A stretch of 64,000 bases of DNA from Gaeumannomyces sp. JS-464 (GCA_002197995.1 NGZR01000002.1:5828001-5892000); one strand, 5' to 3'. Shown: positions 50,508 to 63,131, counted from the first letter of the stretch. Program-made: numbers and translations. The notes: generated by a model from the sequence alone, not told the origin.

Positions 50508-53500
50508 TTACTCTACATCCTCGCTCAGTATCGTCTTGACAGAGTCCAAGAGTGAAACCACCTTCTCTTCGAGTCGGCTCTCGGCCCGCGCCTCGGAGCC
50601 ACTGCTGCCCGCGGCCTTGGTGGCCCGCCACTCGATCTCCCGGTTGCCCAGTGGTAACAGGAGCTCGCGGAGGAGATTCGGGCGGGTGAGCCAAAACTCG
50701 ACATGCTCCAGAAGCGACGCCGCGTCCCACGGAACCTCGGGGATGTCGCGGTTGTTGCTGAGCCGCAGCGCGTCCAGGACCCGCGTCAGCAGGGCGAGCG
50801 AGTGTATCTCGGACACGGCGAGCAGCGTGATGTGGCGCGGACCGTCTCGGCTCGCCGTCCGACTGATTCCGGGCGTCTCGAACCGCCGCACGCTCGACTC
50901 GAGCAGGCCCGAGAACCAGTTCAGCACAAACGCCACCTCGGGCGCGATGGTGGCGCCGAGCGCACCCAGGATGTTGACCATGAGCGGGAGCACCGCCTTG
51001 GCCCAGATGCTGTAGCAACGCTGGGCGCCCACGGCGCTGGCGAAGGGCGACACGTTGGGCCGCCTCATCAGGTTAGCCACCCTGGCCGACGTCACGTGGC
51101 CGAGGAGCCCGTCCAGCGCCAGCTGCTCCGCCACGGCCGGTACGGCCGACAGCTCGAGCAGGAAGAGCAGGCTCAGCTCGCCATAGACCGGGTCGCCGCC
51201 GTCCGCCAGCCGGTCCGACCACGAGAACAGGGACATGGCGACGTGGAGCACGTCGTGCGACGCCATCAGGTTCAGCACCTGCGTGCCGCACTCGTCCACG
51301 CCGGGCACGGCCAGGCAGGCCTGCAGGATGGCCGTGATGAGCGCCACGTCGTCTGACACCACCGTCGTGTCGGGCTCGTGGATCAGTGCCACCAGTGTGC
51401 GAAATCCCTGGCCCACGACCCGGTCGAGGATGCCGAGCACGTTCTGCGTCACCGTGACCGACGCCTCCGCCTGGCGGCAGCCGCGAAGGATCACGTAGAG
51501 CGTCTTCAGCAGTGTCCGGTAGTGTTCGGCCTGACTGGGTCCGAAGGGGTCGTCAACTCCGCTCAGCGTCGTCCACAGCGTCCCCAGCAGCTGCGGCGCC
51601 TCCTTACCAAGCTCTGACGCGTCCGCTAGCCGCTGCACTAGCGTCAGGGCTAGGTTCGCTTGAGCCTTGCTAAGGCTGACGAAAATCTGCTCTGGGCCTT
51701 TCGGGCTGTGACTCGCAGACAGGCACTGCCCCGCCACTTGCGTCATCAAGACAGCCATGTTCTTGTTCTTGGGCAGGAGGCACACGCTGAGCTCCAGGAG
51801 AAGAAACTCCCAAGCATGGAAGAGAGCCTGTTGAGGTGAAGCAAAAAGGTTAGAGAGAAAGAGGGAGAGAAGGAATGGGAGAAGGCGCCAACCAAGCGGG
51901 CCACTTACTATCTGGCCATCGACCAGCGAGAGGTTGAGGTTGACCATCTCCATCTCCGCTCCTGAAACCGCTGTCTCGCGGGCCAACCCAGCCAGCATCA
52001 AAATCGAGCATCTGCTGGGCGAGGTCGAGGGCGTAGTAGTACTGCTTGCCCAGCTCTCGCGGCGCAAACGGCGTGCGCTTGAAGGCACTGGGCGGGATCT
52101 TGTTGTACCGGCTGGCGAAGTTCTTGGCAAAGTTAACGTGAAGAGACGTGTTGTACCCCGACACCTGGATGCCGTCGCGCAGGAAATAGTCCAGGTCCTG
52201 CAACAGCTGCTGCGCAAACGAGTTACCCTGGCCCGTCTGCCTCAGGTGGTACAGCTGCATCGCAAACGTTTCGGCGATGTATGCCGCTATCCTGGCCTGG
52301 TTTGCCGCGTCGCCCGGGCTCGTCTTGGCTGTGGCTGACGCCGGCTTGAGCTCGCGCACATACTTGCGAAGCTGCTCGACGTGCGCGCTGTCCTTGAGCA
52401 TGGCGAAGATGGTCCAGGGCCAGTGGTTCTGCGCCGCTGTGAAGAACTCGAGCACCGCAAGCGCCTCATCGCTGGGCATCGATGATATATCCTGCAGCCT
52501 GTCTCGGGCCGCAGCCAGCACCGAGTCCTTGCGCACCCGCGACGTCTTGCTTGTCTTCTTGCTGTCGGCACTGAATGCGTCCCGCGGAACGCTCCCCGTG
52601 AGCAGACAGCTCGCCAGCCAGCGCTGCCTGCTGCGCGTACTATAGTCGAGAGCAGCTTCCAAAGTCGCGTCGTCTCGCTGGGACGGTCGAAGGGGCGGTC
52701 CAGCCGCGAGAGCAGCCTGAGGAACGACGTCGAGATCTGGGGACCCAGGTAGCCGAGAAGTGAAGGGGGCTCGCTGTCCACGACGCCCTCGGCGCTTGTC
52801 ACGACGGCCTCCAGGAGGCCGAGCGCCGGGGCTCGGAAGCTCTCGCTGACGGCGCACAGTCGTGCGAGAAGGGAGCTCGCCTTGAAGAGCTGCAGCTCCA
52901 GGACCGTAGTCGGTTTGTTGAGAGACGTGGCGACCTTGACGAGCGACGCCGCCAGCTCCAGGACGACTTCAAGGCGGTACGAGAGGATCCCAGCCGCCCG
53001 TGGGTAGAGCCCGGATGACTCGGGCATCTGTAGGGACGACAGTAGGGTTGATAGCAGCGGGTGGAATTTCAGGCCGGCCGAAGACGACGACAGGAAACAG
53101 TCGACGACGTAGCCCGCGGCCGGGGCAAGGCACTCAGTCAGGCGCTCGTTAGAATCATCGATGCTGTACGTGTACACCAGCAGCTTGTTCAGCACCTGCG
53201 CGAGCTGGCCGACGATGGTGCTGTGGTGGAGGTCAGACGTGTATCTCCAGGCCGACGAGTTTTCAAACATGTCCATGGCCGTCTGCGCAGTAGAGAGCGC
53301 CACCTGCGCCAGGATTTTGTCCGAGATGCCGACCCAAAGGCCGCCGTCGCTTCCCTTGTGCTGCAAAGCGCCGGGTTTGGCGATACAACCTTGCGGCGGA
53401 CCGAGCTCTCCATCGCGCTATCCACCAGATCCGATAGGAGGCGGATGGTGGAGTCGAGGAAGCGGAAGCGGTCCGCGCTCAGCTCGGCGTTTCCGGTGTG

Positions 53501-56027
53501 ATGCGAGACAGCCTGCCGTGGGCTTCGGTGTTGAGAAGCTCGCATCTGGCCATGTACGACCAGACACGACCGGGGCAGAGGGCAAGACAGCGTGCACGAA
53601 GCGCACGCACTCGGAGAGAACGGCGATGGAGGATGCGGCCTCGCTGCTGGCCATGTCGTTCTGGATGGCGCCGTCAAGAATGCCGCACACGATGGCGATC
53701 ACATCCTTGGTCCGGGACACAGCCTTACTCGCCTCCTGGAGGATGGATATACCGGCTTGCGGCCCCTGAGTCTTCGTCTCGCGGCGAACCAGGGCGGTCA
53801 GCAGGGAGACGGTCTCGCCACCTCGTCCGCGCGAGCGGCTGGAGAATTGACCTATGAGATTGCGGAGACAGGTAAACCTCGAGACGCTTCCCCATCAGCG
53901 CCAGCGCAGAGTGCTCGAAGTCGAACACCACAAGTCTGCCGCTGTCCGTGATGAAGCGTCCGTGGGAGCCCGCGGCCAGATAGAAGGTTCATGGTCGTCG
54001 GGTCGCCGCCTCCACAAGGACGACCCCGACTCGAAAAGTGGAATGTCCTCCGTTATCTGGATGGCGTTGGCATCTTCTCCTCCTCTTGAACCAGCTGGTA
54101 TTCCTGAAAACCGTCAGGCAGGACAAAAGTTAGGGTCGGCGTCCTTGAGGAGGTGCTCGGTCACCATGCCCGACGACCCTCGTCACCTGCACGACAGCTA
54201 GAAGCTTGCACATGGCTGTGAAGGGTAGTTACTCGTAGGGATATCGGTGAGGGCCTCACGCACGTACGAGTCCTGCAGGTCCTGCTCCTGAGAACGACGT
54301 CGGCGGGGAAGTTTGCCCCGGAGCCGGGGCCATCGTCGTCCTCGGAGAGAATCGCGAACAGACATGACAGCGGCTCCGACTGGTAGCCAACAAAGGGGAA
54401 GCTGAACTTGAGGAGGTCCAGGAAGACGCAGCGCGCCCTGGCACCAATCTCGGGCGCAAATGCTGCCTCGGGCCCGCTGCCAGCGCCACGAAGCAAAGCT
54501 CGCGAGGACATTGTAGACCAAGCCGCCAGCAGTAGCAGCCAGAGCCAGACCCTCGGCAACTTGCACATCCTGGGACATGGAGGCTGTGACCAGGAAGTGA
54601 TCGTAGCTGCGGGCCTCCAAAGAAACGATGCTGCCGGCCGAGTTGCGCCGGCCGGCGCCAGGTTGGGGGTGGCCCTCGAGTTCGAAGCCGGCCTGAGCGC
54701 GCTGGTTTTGCGCCAGGTCCCTCCTCTCGGCCCGCTCCTGGTATGCCGAGTACATGCGATTGTAGAAGGAGCGTCCATAGAAAGATGACGGGCGCTGGCG
54801 AGACTAGGCTGTTGTCCGCCGCGCCCTGGATGGCGTTGTGGATCTGCTAGGACGTCGGCCTCCTGGAGATATGCCTCCTCGTCCTCTCCGAGCTCCACGT
54901 CCTGGTCCAGAAAAGCCATTGACCTAGGAATGTTGAGCAGAGCCATTGACACGGCACACACAAGACACTTGAGAGGGACGGCAAGCTCCGCCACGCCTTC
55001 GTCCGCCGGCGAGAGCCCGTCGAGGAACCCGTACTCGCGCGACAAGGGCGAACCACCGGCCGACAAGTGCCGGCGGCGCAAATGTGTTGTTGGATGCGCC
55101 AGCAAGTATCTGGAGCATTATAGCGACGGCATGTGTCGATTCGGTCAGGCAGGTCCGGATCCAGTCCACGGCCAAGGAGTCGGTGCGGTACTGGGCCTCC
55201 TGTAGGTTGGCTTCGGGGCCAGCTATGGACCGCTTCATGCACTCGGACAGATATCTCAGCCAGGCGGGGCAGGTCTTCTGCAGAAGCTCACGCTGCCGGG
55301 CTTCCAGCAGCTCCCCGGCAGGGGGGGATTCCAGCACGCGAGTTGTCGTGTACTCGGCGGCAGCAGTAAAATGTCGGCGCTCAGACAGGTACGTCTGGAG
55401 GATGCGCTGCCGCCGGGTGTCCTCGCGCTGGAAGTCGGCCCAGATGGCTTCGGCATCGGCATGGCTAGCGGCGGTGAGGGTCGATAGGAGGCCGGCGCCC
55501 TGTGTGGCGTGCTGGCCGACAATCTCGTGCACGTTTGCCACATCTTGGGCTGAGAGAGGCCCGCTCAGGTGGCTAGCGCTGCGGGCTTGGAACTCGGCGA
55601 CAACGACGCGCAGTGCGGCGGGTTCACTGAGGGCGACGCTTTTGCTCAGCCAGAGAGCATCGCTCTTGATCTGGGCGAGGTCGAAGGTCTCATTGGGAGC
55701 CGGGGTGACGTTGATGGCGGCGGTTTTCGTCTCGAACTCGGCCTTGGACTGGGCGCTGGGCGGCTCGAAGACCTTGGCGGGGTCTCTGAGGAGGCCTTCC
55801 ACGAACTGATCGGCGAGGAAGGACGAGACGGCGGGCGAGGAGAGGCGGCCGGGGTCGGCCAGAGAAGAAGAAACAGCCTTCCAAGAGCTTCGGCAGGGTC
55901 GTGTCAGCGAGAGGGCGGGCGCATGGGGAGGCGCGAACAGGCGTTCTTGGGCTCACAGCAGAATCTTTTCACCCTTCAGACACTCCTCGAGAGGGGGGAA
56001 ATATGTGCGGTCTGAGGGAGCAGCCAT
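50508..56027 (-). CDS. NUP188: Nucleoporin NUP188 (inner ring scaffold), many frame breaks
   Basis: Large alpha-solenoid scaffold nucleoporin of the inner ring, partner of NIC96. Start 56027 (MAAPSDRTYFPPLEECL). Exon 1 ends at 55957; a 69-bp intron leads into 55887 (SWKAVSSSLADPGRL). Another 81-bp intron at 51828..51908 joins SLVDGQI-ALFHAWEFLLLEL. About 1,790 residues. Blocks I match to ascomycete Nup188 include SDALWLSKSVALSEPAALR, GPLSAQDVANVHEI, YQERAERRDL.NQRAQAGFELE, RRNSAGSIVSLEA, FEHSALALMGKRLEV, PPSLLGYLG, AAYIAETFAMQLYHLRQ, YYYALDLAQQMLDFDAGW, and SEIHSLALLTRV near the C-terminus. The reading frame jumps repeatedly (for example near 55050, 54780, 53350, 52660 and 51960), roughly every 500-700 bp, so exact intermediate exons are not given. 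The distinction from the paralogous NUP192 rests on these blocks. Confidence 0.88.
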
Positions 56028-57241
56028 GGCTAGGTAGCTAGTGCAGTGCTCGCCCGGTCGGGGCTGGTCGCATCGAGAGGCACCGCGAGGAAATCAGCTG
56101 GCTTGGGTCTGCAAAGCGACAGCCATGAGCTGCAGGCAGGTACCTCGAGCTGCCAGCCTTGGAAGCGGCTTTGCGCAACTGGCGGAGCCAAGTCGTGCCC
56201 AGCTCGGCAGACAGGCAGCAGGCAGGCTGGTGTCGGCGCCGATATATGCGGCGTGGTGAAGGGGCTCGATCGCGCGCGGTCCCAGAGTAGCTGCCCACGG
56301 ACGATGGACTATTCCCAGTTGTATTTCAAGGCTTCTGTGAGCCTGTGCAGGCACGGTGCACTGTCGAGCGAGCTGGCCAGGGATCTTCCGCGGAGAGTGT
56401 GGCTGGTCGAAGCGGGCGTCGGCGTCGGCCTTCAACTGGAGTGATCAAATTTGAGACGCGCTTTCGAGCAATTGCGGTCGGCCGAAGTGGACGGACGCGC
56501 CGCACCCAATTGAGCCTGCACGGGCGGCCAATGCAGCCTTGCTGGTTGCTTCCACACAGCAAGCTCCCCACAGCAGGGGGCGCAGCACTGACAATTGATA
56601 CCCCAGGCTTTTCCTAGAGTTCCTTGGCGCTCGAGGTGCAACCAATGCCTGGATTGCCAGCAAGCTCGATTATGTTCCACAAAGACAGTCGAGTGGGCCA
56701 TCTGGCCGGGACGGAGGAACCGGGATGACACGGCGGAGGGTTGGGAGTGGGCTATCGAATACCTATGTACCGAAAGGAGCTGTTCAATCCAACCACCTAC
56801 CCGCATTTGGGACTACAATGTGGGGTTGTGAGTAAGTACCGGCTGGGAACATGAAGGCTATTGGAAATGTCTTTTTTAACCACACTCCAGGTCCAGCCCC
56901 TGCCGACCCTCCTCGGACAGTAAACCTAAGGCAAGGTTGGTGACGTCTATGCAACCGGACAAGCAAGCAAAAACCTACCTACCCAGACCGGTACAGCCAG
57001 CCTGGTCTGACCACGCAGGCAGGGACCTCCTTTGAGGAGACGGGACGGGCATTTAGGGATAAGTGAGTCAGGTGGGTCTTTTCCGCCCAGATAGGCCCAG
57101 GCTGAGAGATCACCCCTCCTCCGTCTGTGAGGCTCTCATCCTCTCGCACCTGTCCCCAAAAGAAGCCTGCTGCCGCCGCTCAAAGGCTACGCCCACTGGA
57201 AAGAGCTCTCTCGGCACGCACCCCCCGAAGCGCAGCCAGCC
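56028..57241. other. Divergent promoter region NUP188 / TRP1
   Basis: About 1.2 kb. Contains a Gcn4/CPC1-type site at 57064-57070 and CCTACCTACC at 56975-56984. No gene recognised. Confidence 0.6.
57064..57070. promoter_or_regulatory. Gcn4/CPC1-type bZIP site TGAGTCA upstream of TRP1
   Basis: A perfect TGAGTCA (reverse complement TGACTCA) lies 172 bp before the TRP1 start codon. This is the binding site of the general amino-acid control activator (yeast Gcn4, Neurospora CPC-1, Aspergillus CpcA), and tryptophan genes are classical targets. The match is direct; function is inferred. Confidence 0.65.
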
Positions 57242-59674
57242 ATGTCTTCAGCTGCCATTGTGGACCACTCCCCAAACCACCCCGAGCCCGCGCCGCCCGT
57301 GCCCACGGCGTCCAACCTCGTGCTCATCGACAACTATGACTCCTTCACCTGGAACGTCTACCAGTACCTCGTCCTGGAGGGCGCCACCGTCTCCGTCTTC
57401 CGCAATGACCAGGTCACCCTCGACGAGCTGATCGCCAAGAATCCCACCCAGCTGGTCGTCAGCCCCGGCCCGGGCCACCCCGCCACCGACTCGGGCGTCA
57501 GCCGCGATGCCATCAGGCACTTTGCCGGCAAGATTCCAATCTTGGGTGTCTGCATGGGCCAGTGAGTCTCTCTCTGTCTCTCTCTTCTTTCTTTTTCTTT
57601 GGCCCGCCGGGTTGCCTGGTGTGTTTGCCCCTCCTTCTGCCGTGCCCTTCTGGCTGACATCTCCCACCCCGAACCGCCAATCAGGCAGTGTATCATTGAC
57701 ATATATGGCGGTGACGTCGCCTTTGCCGGTGAGATTCTGCACGGCAAGACGTCTCCCTTGGCCCATGACTCCAAGGGCGTCTACGCCGGCCTAGCCCAGG
57801 GGCTGCCCGTCACTAGGTATCACTCGCTGGCCGGCACCCACATGAGTCTCCCTGAGGAACTCGAGGTCTCCTCCTGGATAGCCAACCCGGATGGCTCCCG
57901 GGGCGTCATCATGGGTGTCCGCCACAGGGAGTATGCCATCGAGGGCGTCCAGTTCCACCCCGAGAGCATCCTCTCCGCTGAGGGCCGCGCCATGTTCCGC
58001 AACTTCGTCCGCCTGCAGTACGGCTCTTGGAAAGATAACGCCCACCTGCTCCCGGTTGGAGCTGCTGGTGGTTCCACTGTCCCTGTCACTGTTTCCGCTC
58101 CTGGCCCGGCTCCTGGGAAGCCCAACATTCTCCAGAAGATCTACGTCCGTCGTAAGGAGCTCGTGGCGGCGCAGAAGCTACTGCCGTCGCAGAGAATGGC
58201 TGACCTGGAGGCGGCCTACCGCCTCAACGCCGCTCCGCCACTGGTACCCCTTCTCGACCGCCTCCGGCAGTCACCCTTCGACGTCGCCTTGATGGCCGAG
58301 ATCAAGCGTGCGTCCCCCTCCAAGGGTACCTTCGCCATCGACATCGACGCGCCCACCCAGGCCCACAAGTATGCCCTCGCCGGCGCAAGCGTCATCTCCG
58401 TGCTCACCGAGCCCGACTGGTTCAAGGGTAGCATTGAAGATTTGAGGGCAGTGAGGCAGGTTCTCGGAAATATGCCCGGCCGGCCCGCCATTCTACGCAA
58501 GGAGTTCATCTTCGACGAGTACCAGATTCTCGAGGCGAGGTTGGCTGGCGCCGACACGGTCCTGCTCATCGTCAAGATGCTGGACGGCGCGTTGCTGGAG
58601 CGCCTTTACCTCTATTCCCTCTCCCTCGGGATGGAGCCACTGGTGGAGGTCCAGAACGCCGAGGAAATGGCAGTGGCCGTGGCTCTTGGAGCCAAAGCAA
58701 TCGGTGTCAACAACCGGAACCTCGAAAGCTTCGAGGTCGACCTAGGCACCACGGGCCGCCTGAGATCCATGGTGCCACAGCAGACTGTGCTCTGCGCCCT
58801 GAGCGGAATCAACACCCACGACGACGTCTTGGCGTGCAAGAAGGACGGGGTGAACGCCGTTCTCGTCGGAGAGGCCATCATGCGGGCCCCTGACGCATCT
58901 TCCTTTATTCGCCAGCTGTGCTCCGGCAACACGTCGCCGCCTTCGAGCCCCAGCAGCACGCCGCTGCTCGTCAAGGTATGCGGCACCCGCACGACCGAGG
59001 CTGCTCTTGAAGCTGCAAAGGCCGGGGCAGACTTCGTGGGCATCATCTTGGTCCCGGGCGCCAGACGCTGCGTCTCGGACGACGTCGCCCTCTCCATCTC
59101 CAGTGCGCTTCGTGGACTCCACCCAGAGGCGCCCGCCGCACCAGAATCCTCTCCCTCGCTACCTTCCAGTGGAGTGCAGGACTTTTTCGCTCTTGGCAAG
59201 AAGATCCTCAGTCAACGGAGGCCACTGCTTGTTGGAGTCTTCCAAAACCAGCCGCTCGCAGAGGTGCTGGAGAAGCAGGCACGCTATCGTCTCGATGTTG
59301 TCCAGCTCCACGGCAGCGAGCCTGTCGAGTGGGCCCGGCTCATCCCCGTTCCTGTCGTGCGCAAGTTCCGCCCGGGCGAGGCCGGTCTCGGCGCTCGGGG
59401 CTACCATATGATGCCTCTACTGGACTCGGGCTCCGGGTCGGGCGAGCCTATCAACATATCGGCGGTCAGTTCCGAGCTGGAAAGGGACAGCCATTTGCAA
59501 GTTCTTCTTGCTGGCGGCCTCGGCCCCGATACCGTCGCAGGTACTGTGGCCGCCCTAGGCGAGAATTCCAGCCGCGTGGTCGGCGTTGATGTCAGTAGCG
59601 GCGTTGAGGAGGGTGGTGTGCAGAGCTTGGCCAAGATACGGGCCTTCGTTGAGGCAGCTAAGCGGATCCGATAG
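57242..59674 (+). CDS. TRP1: Trifunctional tryptophan biosynthesis protein (TrpG-TrpC-TrpF)
   Basis: Fused enzyme supplying the glutamine amidotransferase of anthranilate synthase, indole-3-glycerol-phosphate synthase and phosphoribosylanthranilate isomerase; 769 residues. Exons 57242..57561 and 57685..59674, with a 123-bp intron splitting the amidotransferase nucleophile motif GVCMGQ-QCI. Frame intact throughout. Order: amidotransferase (about residues 25-215: [25 protein letters not shown], nucleophile Cys in CMGQQC, His/Glu in GVQFHPES), IGPS (about 245-510: [47 protein letters not shown]), PRAI (about 535-769: [38 protein letters not shown], and a [10 protein letters not shown] substrate loop). 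The G-C-F fusion order is that of filamentous ascomycetes. The TGAGTCA box upstream suggests cross-pathway control. Confidence 0.97.
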
Positions 59675-60113
59675 ATAATAGACTCTCCAGCTGATATCCG
59701 GTCAATATTTCTCTGACAAAAGGACTACTTGGCCATTCTTTGACAATGTGTTCTCTCTAATTCTCTTGTTCAAGCAACTCGTGCGAGCCTTGGATTCCCA
59801 CGTCACCGCTCGAATTCAGCAGCACAGCTTACCTCGCTCGGTCGGCCGACTTCTCATGATTGCCACTTGGACCGAGACGTCTAGCCGTATTCCTGGTGGC
59901 CCTCTCATCTACATTTGCTTCTTGTGGCCTTGGATGGATCCCAGCCTTCTACAAGACTAACTCTCTACCCGCGTTTGTTGGTGCTTGGTCGCCTCACCAG
60001 CTCTTCCTTCCCTTCAGGCAGTCAACAGGAAATAGTTCCTTCTAACACGGCGCATTGCTAGCCAGCGCCGGTCCTTTGGCCATTCCTTCTGCAGTCCGGT
60101 AGGCTGTCCAGAC
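59675..60113. other. Intergenic region TRP1 / BRCT-WGR gene
   Basis: About 440 bp between tandem genes; TRP1 3' UTR plus promoter. Nothing else seen. Confidence 0.5.
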
Positions 60114-61557
60114 ATGGCTCGGCGAAAAGCGACGACCAAGGTCAAGCAGATCTTCTTAGGTCTCAAAATTGCTATTGCTGGCGACCTCGGTTGGCCCGAG
60201 GGGAAGATTAAAGCATGGATAACTCTTCGTGGGGGCGAGCTGTGCCCAGACATCGACGAGTCGACAACTCATCTGGTATGCTCCGAGGATGAGTACAAGA
60301 GCCGAGGCCCTCGAGGGAAGTATATACCTTGTAAATGCGCGCTTCAAAGTGGGCCCACTTGAGAGTCTATATAACGGCAGTCTATGCTAACGGGTCGAGC
60401 TTCTACAGTCAAGCAAGCGCTCCGGCTTGCCAAGGGCAAAAAAGGATGCCGTGTCGTCCACAAGGATTGGCTCGAGTGAGTTCCGCCTTGGACTAGCTTT
60501 TTGTCTTGTTGCTGCCACTACATTTGAGGGGAGGAGCAGAAGAAAATAACGAAAAAAAAATCCCATCCTCCCAGCCCCTTCGTTTTGAAAGAAGACTAAT
60601 ATGAAGTGACACAGGTACTGCTGCCAGGGAGGCAAGTTGCTGCGCGAAGGACAGTACTTGCTGCGGTACAACATGCGCGCTGAGGAGGCCAGCGCAAGAG
60701 AGGCGAAGAAGATGGAGAAGGGTAGGGAGCTCGAGGAGGGCGGGAGGTTTGTCAATGAGGGTAAGACATGCTACGTGACCCGGGTCCATAATCGGTCAAG
60801 CGATGCCACATGATATCCGCGCCGGTAAACACCCAACGGCATCTCTGACTGACCAGTATGCACTAGCGATGTACCGCGTCTACACCGACGTAGCCGGATT
60901 CCAATGTAAGGCCTCCATATCACGCGACGACGAGGCGCACGGGATACTGGGGGAGCGTTTCGATCTGACGGTATGGTCCCTGTCCGAGAGGAGATGCCGC
61001 CCAGATAGCTAGAGCCCCAGGAAGGCAAACTAACGCTTTGGTCTTCGGTATAGCTCTTCGAGTCCGGGCGAAGCCTCACCTGTACTGGTTCGCGGCCAAA
61101 CACTACAAGAAGAAGGGGAGCTCGCAGACAAGCTACTACAGGCCTAGCGGCTCGTGCCAGACGTACGAGCATGAGCTCGCCCTTTTCAAGAGCTTCTTCT
61201 TGAAGAAGACGGGCGTGCGCTGGGAGGATCGGGCATCTCCGACATGCGCCGAGGAAGGGTGCTTCAGATACATCCCTCTGGTTTGTACACCTGCCACTTT
61301 TTCTTTTCGTTTTTTTCTTCCCCGATCGACGCATGTACCGTCATCAACCAGACATTGTGTCCGCATCTGAATTCCCGACTAACAGGCTGTTGCCGCTCTT
61401 TCAGGCCAGATCACTGCCGGCCAGCGTGTGCGACCAAACCGCAGGTCTCGGCGACGCCGGTTGCGCTGCTCCCACCTGTGCATCTTCTGTTGGCGACCCT
61501 GGCGCCAGCGAGAACAGTGAGACGACGAAGGGGGAAGTCTCGGCACAACTGGAGTAA
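60114..61557 (+). CDS. BRCT domain plus WGR-like domain protein, one frame break
   Basis: Nuclear-type protein of about 304 residues. Exons 60114..60330, 60409..60475, 60615..60760, 60867..60970, 61054..61280 and 61405..61557. The first three exons form a BRCT domain (FLGLKIAIAGDLGWPEGKIKAWITLRGG, DESTTHLVC, RVVHKDWLEYCCQGGKLL with its conserved Trp). A charged helix (AREAKKMEKGRELEEGG) leads to MYRVYTDVAGFQCKASISRDDE. After a one-base break near 61065 (LFES-RAKPHLYWFAAKHYKKK) the region ends FKSFFLKKTGVRWEDR, which matches the closing F-x-x-F-x-x-KTG-x-x-W-x-x-R pattern of WGR domains. The acidic/Thr C-terminus ends SAQLE. BRCT followed by WGR is the N-terminal half of fungal PARPs, but no ADP-ribosyltransferase catalytic domain follows here; the next gene is USE1. 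BRCT is firm. WGR is inference from the C-terminal signature. Confidence 0.75.
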
Positions 61558-61991
61558 TTTCGTGTCCTGACAGCATTGGGGGTAGCGTTTATTTCGGTCG
61601 GCTTTCCAAGTTCTTTTTACCTACTCTCTGTTTGGCGGGAATCTCGCTGGGGTCGTTGGGCACCACATGGAAGTATTGCTGAGACGTGCTTCAAGTTGAT
61701 TGAGTCTATATTTCGGGCTGCACGTGGCGAGCATTAGGCGTGTGGAATCCCTGTCGGATTGGCAGTGCAGGGCCACATACAGCCTACGGGGTATTCAGCA
61801 CAGGCGAGGGCTCAGGGACGAACCACATCAAAGGCAATATACATCCATAATTTATCGGGCTACATCAGCCTTGCCCAACGGTGAACTTGGACACATCATC
61901 AAGACACGCACGTGCAACAAGCCGTCGCTGTGTGCACAATCCAGACTGCAAGCCGCGACAGAACCCGCCTTTGCATTCGCTGTTTATTACC
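61558..61991. other. Intergenic region BRCT-WGR / USE1
   Basis: About 430 bp between tandem genes. Only 3' UTR and promoter sequence, no other feature seen. Confidence 0.5.
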
Positions 61992-63131
61992 ATGACGACC
62001 ACGGCGACTTTAACAACCGCGCGACCCGCGGACCCGCTCGCGGAATTGAACCGGCTGCTCAGCCGGCTTCAGCAGTCCACCCTGCGCGCCGACGCCGAGC
62101 GGCAGCAGAGGTTGGTGGCGAGCGAGTTCGCGAGGCGCAAGGTCGACACCGTAAGCGGCGCGGTCGCTCGCCCCCGTGATGCCACTTCGCGCGCTAACAC
62201 TGTACACACACGCAGAGCATAAAGCATGCCCGGGCCCTGCTGACCAGTCTGGAGCACGAGACCCTGTCGGTCAAGGTCCACGCCAGGCGCCAGGGGCTCC
62301 AGGCCACCCTGAATCGGAATCGCGAGCTCATAGATGAGCTGGCCGAAAGGATCCGGGACCTGGACGAGATGGCCGATGCCCAGGGCGCCAGGCACGTCGA
62401 CCGCCCCGAAGGGGAAGGCGACGAGGACGACGAGGATGACGAGGACGTTCTCGGTGAAGCCGGCAGCAGTATGGCCGGCGCGGCGGGCCTGGACGCTGGC
62501 CCAGTGTCCCCTGAGGTTGTGTCGCCACCCCCTGCTAAACACCCGGGCGCGGCGTCTGGACACCAGCCAGAACCGGGACCCGGCACCCGCGCCCCCAGTA
62601 ATGCAGGGCAGGAAACAAGCGAAACCGTGCAAACAAGCCCTGCCCCCAACCCTCCACATTTGGGACGGCTGAAACCGTGTCATCCCAAACGCTGCGGTCA
62701 CGCGCGCCAAGGGCGGGGCCGGACAGCAACACGGCCGTCGCCGCCACAGGCCGCAGCCTGTTTGGCGACAGCCTCGACGCTCGCGCGTCCTCAACCAGTC
62801 AGGTGGCCACCACCGAATCCATCCTCGACCAGCAGCGGGCCGAGCAGGATCTCCTGTCCGAATCCATCCTCCGGATGGCAGCTTCTTTGAAGGAGTCCTC
62901 CAGGCGTTCTCAAACTCTCTTGAGGAGGACAAGCACGTCCTCGGCCGCGCCGGAGAGGGCCTGAGCAAGAACGAGCAAGGCCTTGAGGCCGCCGCTCGTC
63001 AGATGGGGTTCTTGACCAGGATGGCCGAGGGCGAGGGCTTCATAGGCCGTCTCAAACTGTACGGGATGGTTTATGGTCTGATGGTGTTTCTAATCCTGCT
63101 TGTTTTTGTGGTGCCCAAGCTTCGCTTCTAA
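61992..63131 (+). CDS. USE1: SNARE protein Use1 (ER-Golgi retrograde transport), two frame breaks
   Basis: Tail-anchored ER SNARE acting with Sec20, Ufe1 and Sec22 in Golgi-to-ER fusion. Exons 61992..62150 and 62216..63131, about 358 residues. N-terminus has LAELNRLLSRLQQSTLRADAE. SIKHARALLTSLEHET follows the junction, then a coiled coil and an acidic linker (EGDEDDEDDEDVLGE). Frame changes are needed near 62680 (entering SSQTLRSRAPRAGPDSN, ATGRSLFGDSLDA) and near 62903, where one C is missing before QAFSNSLEEDKHVLGRAGEGL. The SNARE helix spans about 62805-63050 (TESILDQQRAEQDLLSESILRMA through LEAAARQMGFL). It is followed by a single C-terminal membrane anchor, YGLMVFLILLVFVVP, ending KLRF. 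The tail anchor and SNARE register fit the Use1 family. Confidence 0.87.

Noticed and set aside
50508..56027. NUP188 as a decaying pseudogene
   Set aside because: Family sequence, splice sites and start are all kept, with only single-base breaks spaced at a rate like that in neighbouring essential genes; no large deletions or nonsense clusters.
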